From contig CAWEUU010000008.1 of NCBI GenBank assembly GCA_963812335.1, positions 1 to 27,123 of the forward strand: a stretch of DNA of 27,123 nt, read 5' to 3'. This DNA comes from VRUE01 sp963812335 (lineage in GTDB: Bacteria; Actinomycetota; Thermoleophilia; Solirubrobacterales; 70-9). Positions 1-12,269 of this stretch are shown here, piece by piece. A program made the translations under genes and the position numbers. Each line of letters starts with the position of its first letter. Positions within the stretch are counted from its first letter, which is position 1. The notes beneath the pieces are model-generated. The model was not told where the DNA came from. It made no database searches and was given only the letters and a program-made list of their open reading frames with translations.

Positions 1-2992
<2,992 letters not shown>

Positions 2993-2995
2993 GCT

Positions 2996-6580
<3,585 letters not shown>

Positions 6581-6656
6581 AGTCGGCGACTCCTCAGGCG
6601 GTCAGAGGGACGTGGATACAGCGCAGATATGGGGCAGGGGGTGACAACAGGCGCGC

Positions 6657-6727
6657 GACCGCGAAAAATAACACACGGGCGCGCTTGACCGCGGAATCGG
6701 CTCCCTGCCTACCGTCCGATCGCGGTC
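6657..6727 (-). promoter_or_regulatory. candidate attenuator between rplL and rpoB
   Basis: In the rplL-rpoB spacer the minus strand carries GACCGCGATCGG (6727-6716), which pairs with CCGAT (6700-6696) plus CGCGGTC (6693-6687), leaving a 2-nt bulge. A second copy of CGCGGTC lies at 6663-6657, so the 5' arm has two competing partners. A T-rich stretch (TTATTTTT) lies between the two copies. Partial termination between rplL and rpoB is known in E. coli. A similar role here is inferred from the fold only. Confidence 0.4.
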
Positions 6728-6737
6728 TGTGCGGGTT

Positions 6738-7130
6738 CTATTTGAGCTCGACGGTGGCGCCGGCCTCCTCCAGCTCGCCCTTGAGCTTCTCGGCCTCGTC
6801 GCGCTCGACGCCCTCTTTGATCGCTTTCGGCGCCTCGTCGACGATCGCCTTGGCCTCTTTGAGGCCGAGCCCGGTGGCGGCGCGGACGACCTTGATCACC
6901 GGCACCTTCTGGCCGCCGACCTCGGTCAGCATCACGTCGACCGTCGAAGCCTCCTCGGCGCCGCCGTCGCCGTCACCGGCGGGAGCGCCGGCAGCCGGGG
7001 CCGCCGCGGCGACCGCGGTCGCGGACACGCCGAACTCCTCCTCGAGCGCTTTGATCCGCTCCGAGAGTTCGAGCACGGAGATGCCTTTCAGCTCCTCGAT
7101 CCAATCCTCAGTCTTGACTTTCGTTGCCAT
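6738..7130 (-). CDS. rplL: 50S ribosomal protein L7/L12
   Basis: Stalk protein of the large ribosomal subunit, 130 aa, which dimerises and recruits translation GTPases. The N-terminal dimerisation helix region (to about residue 35) is followed by an Ala/Gly/Pro-rich flexible hinge (about 36-62) and the conserved C-terminal domain with GLGLKEAKAIVDEAPKAIKE. ATG at 7130 overlaps the rplJ stop by one base (TGATG), the usual tight L10-L12 coupling that keeps L12 in excess through re-initiation. It is followed by a spacer with a possible attenuator before rpoB. Length and domain order are normal for the family. Confidence 0.97.
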   Translation of the reverse strand: MATKVKTEDWIEELKGISVLELSERIKALEEEFGVSATAVAAAAPAAGAPAGDGDGGAEEASTVDVMLTEVGGQKVPVIKVVRAATGLGLKEAKAIVDEAPKAIKEGVERDEAEKLKGELEEAGATVELK

Positions 7131-7654
7131 CAGGCCTCTTTCTCCTTTTGTTCTTGCAGCTGCTGAAGTTGGTTGGCGAGCCCGGAAACCATCGAGCCGA
7201 GGCCGCGGACGAGGCCGGTGAGCGGGCTGGCGACGACGCCGGCGAGCTGGCCGTCGAGCACTTCGCGGGCCGGCAGGCGGGCGATCGACTTGAAGCTTTC
7301 CTCGTCGAGGGAGAGCTCTCCCATGAAGCCGCCCTTGAAGGCGAGGACATCGTGCTCTTTGGTGAAGCTCGAGATCGCCTTCGCCGCCTGGGCTGTGTCA
7401 CCGCTGACGAAGGTCAGCGCGGTCGGGCCCTGCAGCAGCTCGCCGAGGCGCTCCTCGCCGGCCTGCTCTGCCGCCCGTTTGGTCAGGCGGTTCTTGACGA
7501 TGCGAAAGCTGGCCCCGGCTTCATGCAGTTTGCCGCGCAGCTCGGCCGCCTGGGGGACGCTGATCCCCTTGTAGTCGACGGCGAAGATCGCTTCAGCGCC
7601 CTCGATCTGGGCGGCGATCTCCTCTATGGCTTGTGCCTTTTCGTCTCGGTTCAT
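7130..7654 (-). CDS. rplJ: 50S ribosomal protein L10
   Basis: L10 anchors the L7/L12 stalk to 23S rRNA, 174 aa. The globular N-terminal domain (DYKGISVPQAAELRGKL, then FRIVKNRLTKRA) and the C-terminal helix that holds L12 dimers (LANQLQQLQEQKEKEA) are both present. The start is ATG at 7654 (MNRDEK). Although the frame is open further upstream, that upstream part lies inside a strongly folded leader and has no family resemblance; AGGTG sits about 6 nt before this ATG. It is separated from rplA by a ~180-nt leader of the type that L10(L12)4 binds to repress its own translation. Confidence 0.96.
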   Translation of the reverse strand: MNRDEKAQAIEEIAAQIEGAEAIFAVDYKGISVPQAAELRGKLHEAGASFRIVKNRLTKRAAEQAGEERLGELLQGPTALTFVSGDTAQAAKAISSFTKEHDVLAFKGGFMGELSLDEESFKSIARLPAREVLDGQLAGVVASPLTGLVRGLGSMVSGLANQLQQLQEQKEKEA

Positions 7655-7837
7655 TGGTTCACCTGCACCGGGCTTCCGGGTGAGTTCGTCTCTTGTCGGG
7701 CCTACATCGACAAAAGGCGAACTCATCGCCCGCCGGTGGTCTCGGGGTCGCGGCGCGGGAGTATAGACGTTCGACCCCAACCCAGGCACACCCGGATGAC
7801 GCGCCCCCGGGCGCACCTGGGTCAGGATCGAACGTCT
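7655..7837 (-). promoter_or_regulatory. L10 leader (autoregulatory RNA) with two strong hairpins
   Basis: The rplA-rplJ spacer folds strongly on the minus strand. A proximal hairpin at 7724-7682 pairs GAGTTCG with CGAACTC, and inside that CTTTTGTCG with CGACAAGAG (one G-U). A distal hairpin at 7837-7765 pairs AGACGTTCGA with TCGAACGTCT, and inside that CCCAGG with CCTGGG; its first bases overlap the rplA stop codon. Position matches the known ribosomal-protein L10 leader class, in which L10(L12)4 binds a kink-turn-like element. The kink-turn itself was not confirmed by eye. Confidence 0.7.
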
Positions 7838-8588
7838 AGGCGGTCGCGGGCTCCGCTGCGGGCTCGGGGGTCTCGGCGGCCTCGCCGGCGGCCTCTCGTT
7901 CGCCGGTCTTGCCGGGGTCGAGGCGGACGCCCGGGCCCATCGTCGTCGTCAGCGTCGCCGAGAGGATGTACTTGCCCTTCGAGGAGGACGGCTTGGCGCG
8001 GACGATCTCGTCGATCACCGCAAGGCAATTGTCGAGCAGCGCCTGCTGGTCGAAGCCGGCCTTGCCGATCGCGAGGTGGACGATCGCCTGACGGTCGGTG
8101 CGGTACTCGATCTTGCCCGATTTCGACTCGCCGACCGCCTTCTCGACGTCGTCGGTGACGGTGCCGACCTTGGGGTTGGGCATCTTGCCCTGCGGGCCGA
8201 GAACGCGGCCGAGCTGGCCGACCGCCTTCATCATGTCCGGGGTCGAGATCACGACGTCGAAGTCGGTCCAGCCCTCTGAGACCTTCTCGACCATGTCCTG
8301 GCCGCCGACGTGGTCGGCTCCCGCGGATTCGGCGTCGCGGGCCTGCTGGCCTTCGGCGAAGACGGCGACGGTCACGTCTTTGCCGAGGCCGTGCGGCAGC
8401 GCCAGCGTCCCGCGCAGCTGCTCCTCGGCGTGGCGCACGTTGACGCCGAGCCGCAGGTGCAGCTCGACCGTCTCGTCGAAGCCGGCGCTGGCCGTCTCCT
8501 TGATCAGGGCGACCGCCTCGGCGGGCGGGTACAGTCGCTCGCGCTGCACCTTGCCGAGCTGTTTGCGGTAGCGCTTGCCGTGGGCCAT
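7836..8588 (-). CDS. rplA: 50S ribosomal protein L1
   Basis: L1 forms the mobile stalk at the ribosomal E site, 250 aa, and in many bacteria also represses the L11-L1 messenger. The conserved core is present: MAHGKRYRKQLGKV at the start, LGRVLGPQGKMPNPKVGTVT in the middle and IEYRTDRQAIVHLAIGKAGF later. The last ~20 residues are an Ala/Glu/Pro-rich extension beyond the usual end. ATG at 8588 is preceded by AGGAG at good spacing and lies 10 nt after the rplK stop. The stop codon is inside the long hairpin that begins the L10 leader. Identification is certain. Confidence 0.97.
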   Translation of the reverse strand: MAHGKRYRKQLGKVQRERLYPPAEAVALIKETASAGFDETVELHLRLGVNVRHAEEQLRGTLALPHGLGKDVTVAVFAEGQQARDAESAGADHVGGQDMVEKVSEGWTDFDVVISTPDMMKAVGQLGRVLGPQGKMPNPKVGTVTDDVEKAVGESKSGKIEYRTDRQAIVHLAIGKAGFDQQALLDNCLAVIDEIVRAKPSSSKGKYILSATLTTTMGPGVRLDPGKTGEREAAGEAAETPEPAAEPATA

Positions 8589-8598
8589 TCGAGATCTC

Positions 8599-9021
8599 CT
8601 ATTTGACGTCGACGCCCATCGAGCGGGCGGTGCCGGCGATGATCTTCGAGGCGGCGTCGAGGTCGTTTGCGTTGAGGTCGGGCATCTTGCGCTCGGCGAT
8701 CTCACGGATCTGGTCGGGGCTGATCGTGCCGACTTTGTTGACGTGCGGCTCGCCGGAGCCCTTCTTGATCCCGATCGCTTCGCGGATCAGCACCGCGGCC
8801 GGCGGCGTCTTGGTGACGAAGTCGAAGGAACGGTCCTCGTAGACGGTGATCTCGACCGGGATGATCGTGCCGCCCTCGCTCTGCGTCTGCGCGTTGAAGG
8901 CTTTGCAGAACTCCATGATGTTGACGCCGTGCTGGCCCAGCGCGGGGCCGACCGGCGGCGCCGGGTTGGCGTTGCCTGCCTGGATCTGCAGCTTGATGAG
9001 GGTGAGGACTTTTTTCGCCAT
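8599..9021 (-). CDS. rplK: 50S ribosomal protein L11
   Basis: L11 binds the GTPase-associated region of 23S rRNA, 140 aa, full length. The N-terminal signature PPVGPALGQHGVNIMEFCKA is intact, including the prolines at which thiostrepton-class antibiotics act, as is the C-terminal RNA-binding region (GTISPDQIREIAERKMPDL). ATG at 9021; the gap to nusG is 27 nt and the gap to rplA 10 nt, consistent with one operon. No strong Shine-Dalgarno is visible before this start. Confidence 0.97.
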   Translation of the reverse strand: MAKKVLTLIKLQIQAGNANPAPPVGPALGQHGVNIMEFCKAFNAQTQSEGGTIIPVEITVYEDRSFDFVTKTPPAAVLIREAIGIKKGSGEPHVNKVGTISPDQIREIAERKMPDLNANDLDAASKIIAGTARSMGVDVK

Positions 9022-9048
9022 CGGGATCGGAGAGGGTAGCGGGCCTGG

Positions 9049-9573
9049 CTAGATCTTCTTCACCTGGTCGTAGTTGACCTCGACCGGGGTCTCGCGGCCG
9101 AAGATCGAGACCAGCACCTTGAGTTTGGCCGCGTCCTCGTTGATCTCGGCGATCTCGCCGGAGAAATCGGAGAGCGGGCCGTTGATGACCTTGACCGATT
9201 CGCCGACCGAGAACTGGGCCTGCGTGCGCGGGCGCTCGGCGGTCTCACGGTGCAGCAGTCGGTCAACCTCCGGTTTGGAGAGCGGCACCGGCTTGTTGCG
9301 TGAGCCGACGAAGCCGGTCACGCCGGGGGTGTTCTTGACCAGGCCCCAGGCGTCGTCGGTCATCTCCATGTTGACCAGGACGTAGCCCGGCATGGTGCGT
9401 TTCTCCTTCGGCTCTTTCTGGCCGTCCTTGTTGACCTCCATCACCTGCTCGGTCGGCACCACGACCTGGCGCACGTTGCGGTTCTGGGCCATTGTCTGAA
9501 CCCGGTGCTCGAGGTTGTGCTTGACCTTGTTCTCGTGCCCGGAGTAGGTATTGATCACGTACCAGCGATACAT
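9049..9573 (-). CDS. nusG: transcription elongation/termination factor NusG
   Basis: NusG binds the RNA polymerase clamp and links transcription to Rho or ribosomes, 174 aa. The NGN domain is clear from WYVINTYSGHENKVKHNLEH through MPGYVLVNMEMTDDAW to TPGVTGFVG. The KOW domain occupies roughly residues 122-174, with VGESVKVINGPLSDFSGEI and the terminal VEVNYDQVKKI. No domain II insertion is present and the length is compact. It lies 30 nt downstream of secE, the conserved secE-nusG arrangement. Confidence 0.97.
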   Translation of the reverse strand: MYRWYVINTYSGHENKVKHNLEHRVQTMAQNRNVRQVVVPTEQVMEVNKDGQKEPKEKRTMPGYVLVNMEMTDDAWGLVKNTPGVTGFVGSRNKPVPLSKPEVDRLLHRETAERPRTQAQFSVGESVKVINGPLSDFSGEIAEINEDAAKLKVLVSIFGRETPVEVNYDQVKKI

Positions 9574-9603
9574 CTGGAAGTCGCCTTTGTCTTGGGATCC
9601 CGC

Positions 9604-10131
9604 TTAGAGGATCTGCTTGATGAGGAAGCTGAAAACGCTGTCGAGAGCGCCGAGGTAGGCGGCGGCGACGCTGACGAAGATGACCGTCACCGCGGTCGCC
9701 TGGACGAGGGTGTCGCGGTCGGGCCACTGCACTTTGCGCAGCTCGGCCCAGCAGGAGGCGAGGAAGCCGAGTACGCCGCCGCGCTGGCGGTCGGCCTGGG
9801 CCTGCTTCTGGCGCTTGGCGAGCTGGTCGCGCTCGCGCCGCTTCTGCTCCTCGCGCTTGCGCTTCTCGGCCGCCTTGGCCTCCTTCGCCTCGGCGCGCTT
9901 CTGCGCCCGGCCCTTCGGCGCGTCCGGCGTCTCCAGGTCGGCTTCGGCCGCGCCGGCGCCGATCCCGGCCTCGACCGCCTCGATCTCGGCGATGTCGCCG
10001 GAGACGGGGACCTGGGTGTCGTGCTGGGCGCGCGAGTCGTTCTTACGCTCGGCGCCCGCGCCGCCGCGCTTCTGTTCTTCGGCTTCGCGGGCGCGTTTCT
10101 CCGCCTTGCGCTGTGCGCGCGTCTTGGCCAT
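9604..10131 (-). CDS. secE: preprotein translocase subunit SecE with long charged N-terminal extension
   Basis: SecE stabilises SecY in the membrane export channel. The family core is the last ~58 residues: an amphipathic helix with FLASCWAELRKVQWPDRD (about 123-140) followed by one membrane segment (about 144-166). Residues 1-117 are an unusual Lys/Arg/Glu/Ala-rich extension, predicted helical or disordered, which makes the protein 175 aa where single-span SecE is commonly 60-90 aa; some actinobacterial SecE proteins also carry extensions. ATG at 10131 lies 6 nt after the rpmG stop, so the long form appears to be the real start, but internal initiation cannot be excluded. Confidence 0.93.
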   Translation of the reverse strand: MAKTRAQRKAEKRAREAEEQKRGGAGAERKNDSRAQHDTQVPVSGDIAEIEAVEAGIGAGAAEADLETPDAPKGRAQKRAEAKEAKAAEKRKREEQKRRERDQLAKRQKQAQADRQRGGVLGFLASCWAELRKVQWPDRDTLVQATAVTVIFVSVAAAYLGALDSVFSFLIKQIL

Positions 10132-10137
10132 CGCGCG

Positions 10138-10302
10138 CTACCTGGTCTCCTTGTGGGCCGTGTGGTGGCCGCACCAGCGGCAGTACTTGCGCATCTCGAT
10201 CCGGTCCGGCGAGTTGCGCCGTGACTTGTTGGTCTGGTAATTGCGCCGCTTGCAGTCTTCGCAAGCCAGCGTCACCGCAATGCGGACATCTCCGCGAGCC
10301 AT
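10138..10302 (-). CDS. rpmG: 50S ribosomal protein L33, zinc-binding type
   Basis: Small large-subunit protein, 54 aa, first gene of the minus-strand cluster. Two Cys pairs (C14-x2-C17 and C41-x2-C44) mark the zinc-containing form rather than the Cys-less form induced under zinc starvation. ATG at 10302 is preceded by GAGGAG at good spacing. The rpmG-secE-nusG order is widespread in Gram-positive bacteria. No tRNA-Trp gene, often found next to secE, is present here. Confidence 0.96.
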   Translation of the reverse strand: MARGDVRIAVTLACEDCKRRNYQTNKSRRNSPDRIEMRKYCRWCGHHTAHKETR

Positions 10303-10461
10303 CCGTTCTCCTCGTTGCGAACGCGTCGTTACAAGAGAAAACCCCGGGCCGAAGCGCGAGGCTGGAGCGAAGAATAGCGCTCCGGCGGCCGGCGGGGATT
10401 CCTCGCAAGCTGCCGTTGATCTGGCGCGTCGCCCTACGCCGGGGGGCGAATCGAGGTGGCC
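10303..10461 (-). promoter_or_regulatory. upstream region of the rpmG-rpoC cluster
   Basis: This divergent spacer should hold the promoter of the ribosomal/polymerase cluster. The only hint on the minus strand is a -10-like TATTCT (10376-10371), sitting in the loop of a short palindrome in which GGAGCG (10383-10378) pairs with CGCTCC (10369-10364). No convincing -35 box is visible at 16-18 nt. No gene or tRNA was found here. Confidence 0.25.
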
Positions 10462-10498
10462 GGGCGCCTTACTCGGTGTATGCACGAGAAAGGCGCCC
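10462..10498. repeat. two-tier hairpin repeat, copy 1
   Basis: GGGCGCCTT (10462-10470) pairs with AAGGCGCCC (10490-10498). Inside, CTCG (10472-10475) pairs with CGAG (10485-10488). The 19-nt core ACTCGGTGTATGCACGAGA is nearly the same as in the copy at 11329-11367, while the outer arms differ in sequence yet remain complementary. The likely ATG of the downstream gene (10480-10482) lies in the loop. Confidence 0.75.
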
Positions 10499-11340
10499 CA
10501 GACCGGCAGGTCGCCAGCGTGGCCGAGCGCCAGCATGGCGCAATATCGATCTGGCAACTTCATGCGGCGGGCTTGAGTGACGACGCAGTGCTCACCCGTC
10601 GGCGTAAGGGCCGGCTGCATCGTCTCCACCGCGGTGTCTACGCCGTTGGCCACATCGCACCGAGCAATGCGCGGCGATGGATGGCCGCCGTCCTCGCCTT
10701 GGACGCTGCCCCCGGGCGAGGCGGAGCCACGGCAGCGCTCAGCCATCGCAGCGCTGCCGAGCTGTGGGGACTGCTGAGGCCCAGCAACGGACCGGTGGAC
10801 GTCTCCCTGTCGAGTCGGGGAGGAAGGCGGAACCGACGGGGGATCCGGATCCACCGACCGGTCGCACTGGCCGCATCGGAAATCGCCCGCCTACGGGGAA
10901 TCCCTGTCACCTCATCCGCCCGTACGCTCGCGGACCTGCGCGCCATCGTCCCTCGCGGCGAGTTCCGCCGGGCCGTACGGCAAGCCGATTTTCTCGGCGT
11001 GCCAACCGGAGCGGACGTGGGCTCGGACCGGACACGCAGTGAGCTGGAGCGGCGATTCCTCTGGTTGTGCCGACGACACCGGCTTCCTTTGCCCGCCGTC
11101 AACCTGCGCGTCGGGTGGTTGACGGTCGACTTCTGTTGGACGGAGCAGAGGCTGGCGGTAGAAACCGACGGCTATCGCGCTCATCGTGGCCGGGCCGCCT
11201 TCGAGGACGACCGAGCTCGAGATCTCGAGCTCCACATCCGCGGTTACGAGGTCCTGCACCTCTCCCACCCCCAGGTCTTCGACGAACCTCAGCGCGTCGT
11301 GGCACTGCTGCGCGCCAAGCTGGCCGGCGGGGCACGTTAG
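10480..11340 (+). CDS. AbiEi-like winged-helix protein with DUF559/Vsr-like nuclease domain
   Basis: Predicted 286 aa from ATG 10480 (an in-frame GTG at 10456 is also possible; neither has a clear Shine-Dalgarno). Residues ~8-75 resemble the AbiEi-type antitoxin winged helix (RQHGAISIWQLHAAGLS, then GRLHRLHRGVYAVGH). Residues ~185-280 resemble DUF559, a Vsr-like PD-(D/E)XK nuclease fold: SELERRFLWL, VDF with D217, then VETDG with E228 and D230, and a downstream H235. These acidic residues match the expected metal site, so catalysis is plausible but unproven. AbiEi proteins are usually antitoxins of AbiEii nucleotidyltransferases, and one such gene lies immediately convergent. Fusion proteins of this kind are frequent in actinobacteria; their function is unsettled. 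It is the only sizeable plus-strand gene in the window. Confidence 0.82.
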   Translation: MHEKGAPDRQVASVAERQHGAISIWQLHAAGLSDDAVLTRRRKGRLHRLHRGVYAVGHIAPSNARRWMAAVLALDAAPGRGGATAALSHRSAAELWGLLRPSNGPVDVSLSSRGGRRNRRGIRIHRPVALAASEIARLRGIPVTSSARTLADLRAIVPRGEFRRAVRQADFLGVPTGADVGSDRTRSELERRFLWLCRRHRLPLPAVNLRVGWLTVDFCWTEQRLAVETDGYRAHRGRAAFEDDRARDLELHIRGYEVLHLSHPQVFDEPQRVVALLRAKLAGGAR

Positions 11341-11367
11341 TCGGTTTATGCCCGAGGAACGTGCCCC
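11329..11367. repeat. two-tier hairpin repeat, copy 2 (possible bidirectional terminator)
   Basis: Perfect 10-bp arms GGGGCACGTT (11329-11338) and AACGTGCCCC (11358-11367) enclose AGTCGGTTTATGCCCGAGG, whose TCGG and CCGA pair again. It overlaps the nuclease gene's stop codon and ends 17 nt before the stop of the convergent nucleotidyltransferase gene, an ideal place for a bidirectional terminator, although no T-run follows. The core matches copy 1 at 15 of 19 positions. Confidence 0.75.
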
Positions 11368-11384
11368 GGACCGATGATGAGGCG

Positions 11385-11879
11385 CTACTGCCCGTCCTCG
11401 ATCTGGGGGTCGGTCAGCGCCGCGACGTCCGCGAGGTCGATCTGCCGCCCGCGCGCCAGCTTCATCTGGATCAGGTCATCGAAGCCGACGACCGCCACGT
11501 CGATCTCTCCGAGCTTGATCCGCAGGGCCCGTTCGCTCAGCTCCTCGTAGGAGCGGCCGCCCGGCACATCGTGCATCACATCGATGCCGCCGTCCCTCGT
11601 CGCGAACTGCCAGATCGTCGCGCGGGGGAGCATCTTCGCGTCAACCCCGGTGCCCTCCTCGCCGGGATTGAGCACCCGGGCGCCGAGGCGGCGCAGCGCC
11701 CTCGCGAGGCGCTCCAGGTTCGCCGGGTCGGGAGCGGGAATGAGATCCGCGTCGTTGGTCGTTCGCACGTGCCCGTGCGTTTGTACGGCCAGCCCACCGA
11801 TCAGGATGTACTGGACTCCCTCCTCGTCGAGGGCCTGAAGGATCCGCTCCGCGTCGAGCGGCGTGTCAGCCTTCGCCAC
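11385..11879 (-). CDS. AbiEii-like nucleotidyltransferase (toxin candidate)
   Basis: A 164-aa protein of the nucleotidyltransferase superfamily. The signature is IGGLAVQTHGHVRTTNDADL, with G28-G29 and the metal-binding pair D43 and D45; a third acidic residue is likely in GGIDVMHD. Later, FDDLIQMKLARGRQIDLADV is the Lys/Arg plus D-L-x-D segment often seen in AbiEii/AbiGii-like and related nucleotidyltransferases. Members of this group act as toxins, some by adding nucleotides to tRNA or proteins; the substrate here is unknown. Its ATG at 11879 overlaps the end of the Xre gene by 14 nt, so the two form an operon and probably an antitoxin-toxin pair. Confidence 0.8.
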   Translation of the reverse strand: MAKADTPLDAERILQALDEEGVQYILIGGLAVQTHGHVRTTNDADLIPAPDPANLERLARALRRLGARVLNPGEEGTGVDAKMLPRATIWQFATRDGGIDVMHDVPGGRSYEELSERALRIKLGEIDVAVVGFDDLIQMKLARGRQIDLADVAALTDPQIEDGQ

Positions 11880-12198
11880 GAGTCTCCCTTCCCGCCGCCG
11901 CCAGCCGACCCGCCAGGCGGTTCCAAGAGATCCCCAGGGCGAGGCGCTCAGCCGGGGTCCGTTCCGCCATCGTCCGCCTGTGCAGAGGGTCGTAGTCGCG
12001 CTCGGGAGACTCGCCCGCCAACCTCAAGGTCCTGCCCATTGCCCGCAGCCAGAGGTCGAGCGTCTCGACGCTGGGCGAGACCTCATCGGCCTCGAGCCGG
12101 CTGACGGCCGACTGCTGGGTCCCCACACGCCGCGCCAAGCATGCCTGACTTAGACCGCGAGCAACTCGAGTGGTTCGGATCAGCTCGCCGGGAGTCAC
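11866..12198 (-). CDS. Xre-family helix-turn-helix regulator (antitoxin candidate)
   Basis: A 110-aa protein with an N-terminal Cro/C1-type helix-turn-helix at about residues 4-58 (LIRTTRVARGLSQACLARRV, then QQSAVSRLEADEVSPSVETL). The C-terminal ~50 residues (PAERLALGISWNRLAGRL) probably contact the partner nucleotidyltransferase. The start is GTG at 12198. It overlaps the downstream toxin candidate and has an inverted repeat over its own promoter, the arrangement expected for an autorepressing antitoxin. The pairing of Xre with a nucleotidyltransferase is seen; the toxin-antitoxin role is inferred. Confidence 0.82.
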   Translation of the reverse strand: MTPGELIRTTRVARGLSQACLARRVGTQQSAVSRLEADEVSPSVETLDLWLRAMGRTLRLAGESPERDYDPLHRRTMAERTPAERLALGISWNRLAGRLAAAGRETRGEG

Positions 12199-12204
12199 CC
12201 AAGC

Positions 12205-12233
12205 ATTATGACAAATACGTGATGAAGGTCATA
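12205..12233 (-). promoter_or_regulatory. Xre promoter with overlapping inverted-repeat operator
   Basis: On the minus strand, ATGACC (12232-12227) and CATAAT (12210-12205) stand 16 nt apart as -35 and -10 boxes. The repeat TATGAC...GTCATA (12233-12228 and 12212-12207, 15-nt spacer) covers both boxes. Six bases separate the -10 from the GTG start, so transcription would begin at or next to the start codon, giving a leaderless messenger. Autorepression is inferred. Confidence 0.6.
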
Positions 12234-12239
12234 GGCCGA

Positions 12240-12257
12240 GCGTTCCTGTAAGAACGC
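12240..12257 (-). terminator. short hairpin after the metallopeptidase gene
   Basis: GCGTTC-TTACAG-GAACGC on the minus strand, starting 13 nt after the stop codon at 12270. No T-run follows, so intrinsic termination is doubtful. Confidence 0.3.
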
Positions 12258-12269
12258 ACACCGGCGCGA

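Noticed and set aside
7124..8158. Long plus-strand frame opposite rplJ and rplA
   Set aside because: Antisense to certain ribosomal protein genes; no recognisable domain.
10303..10461. Possible tRNA-Trp next to secE/rpmG
   Set aside because: No cloverleaf arms or T-loop sequence could be found on either strand.
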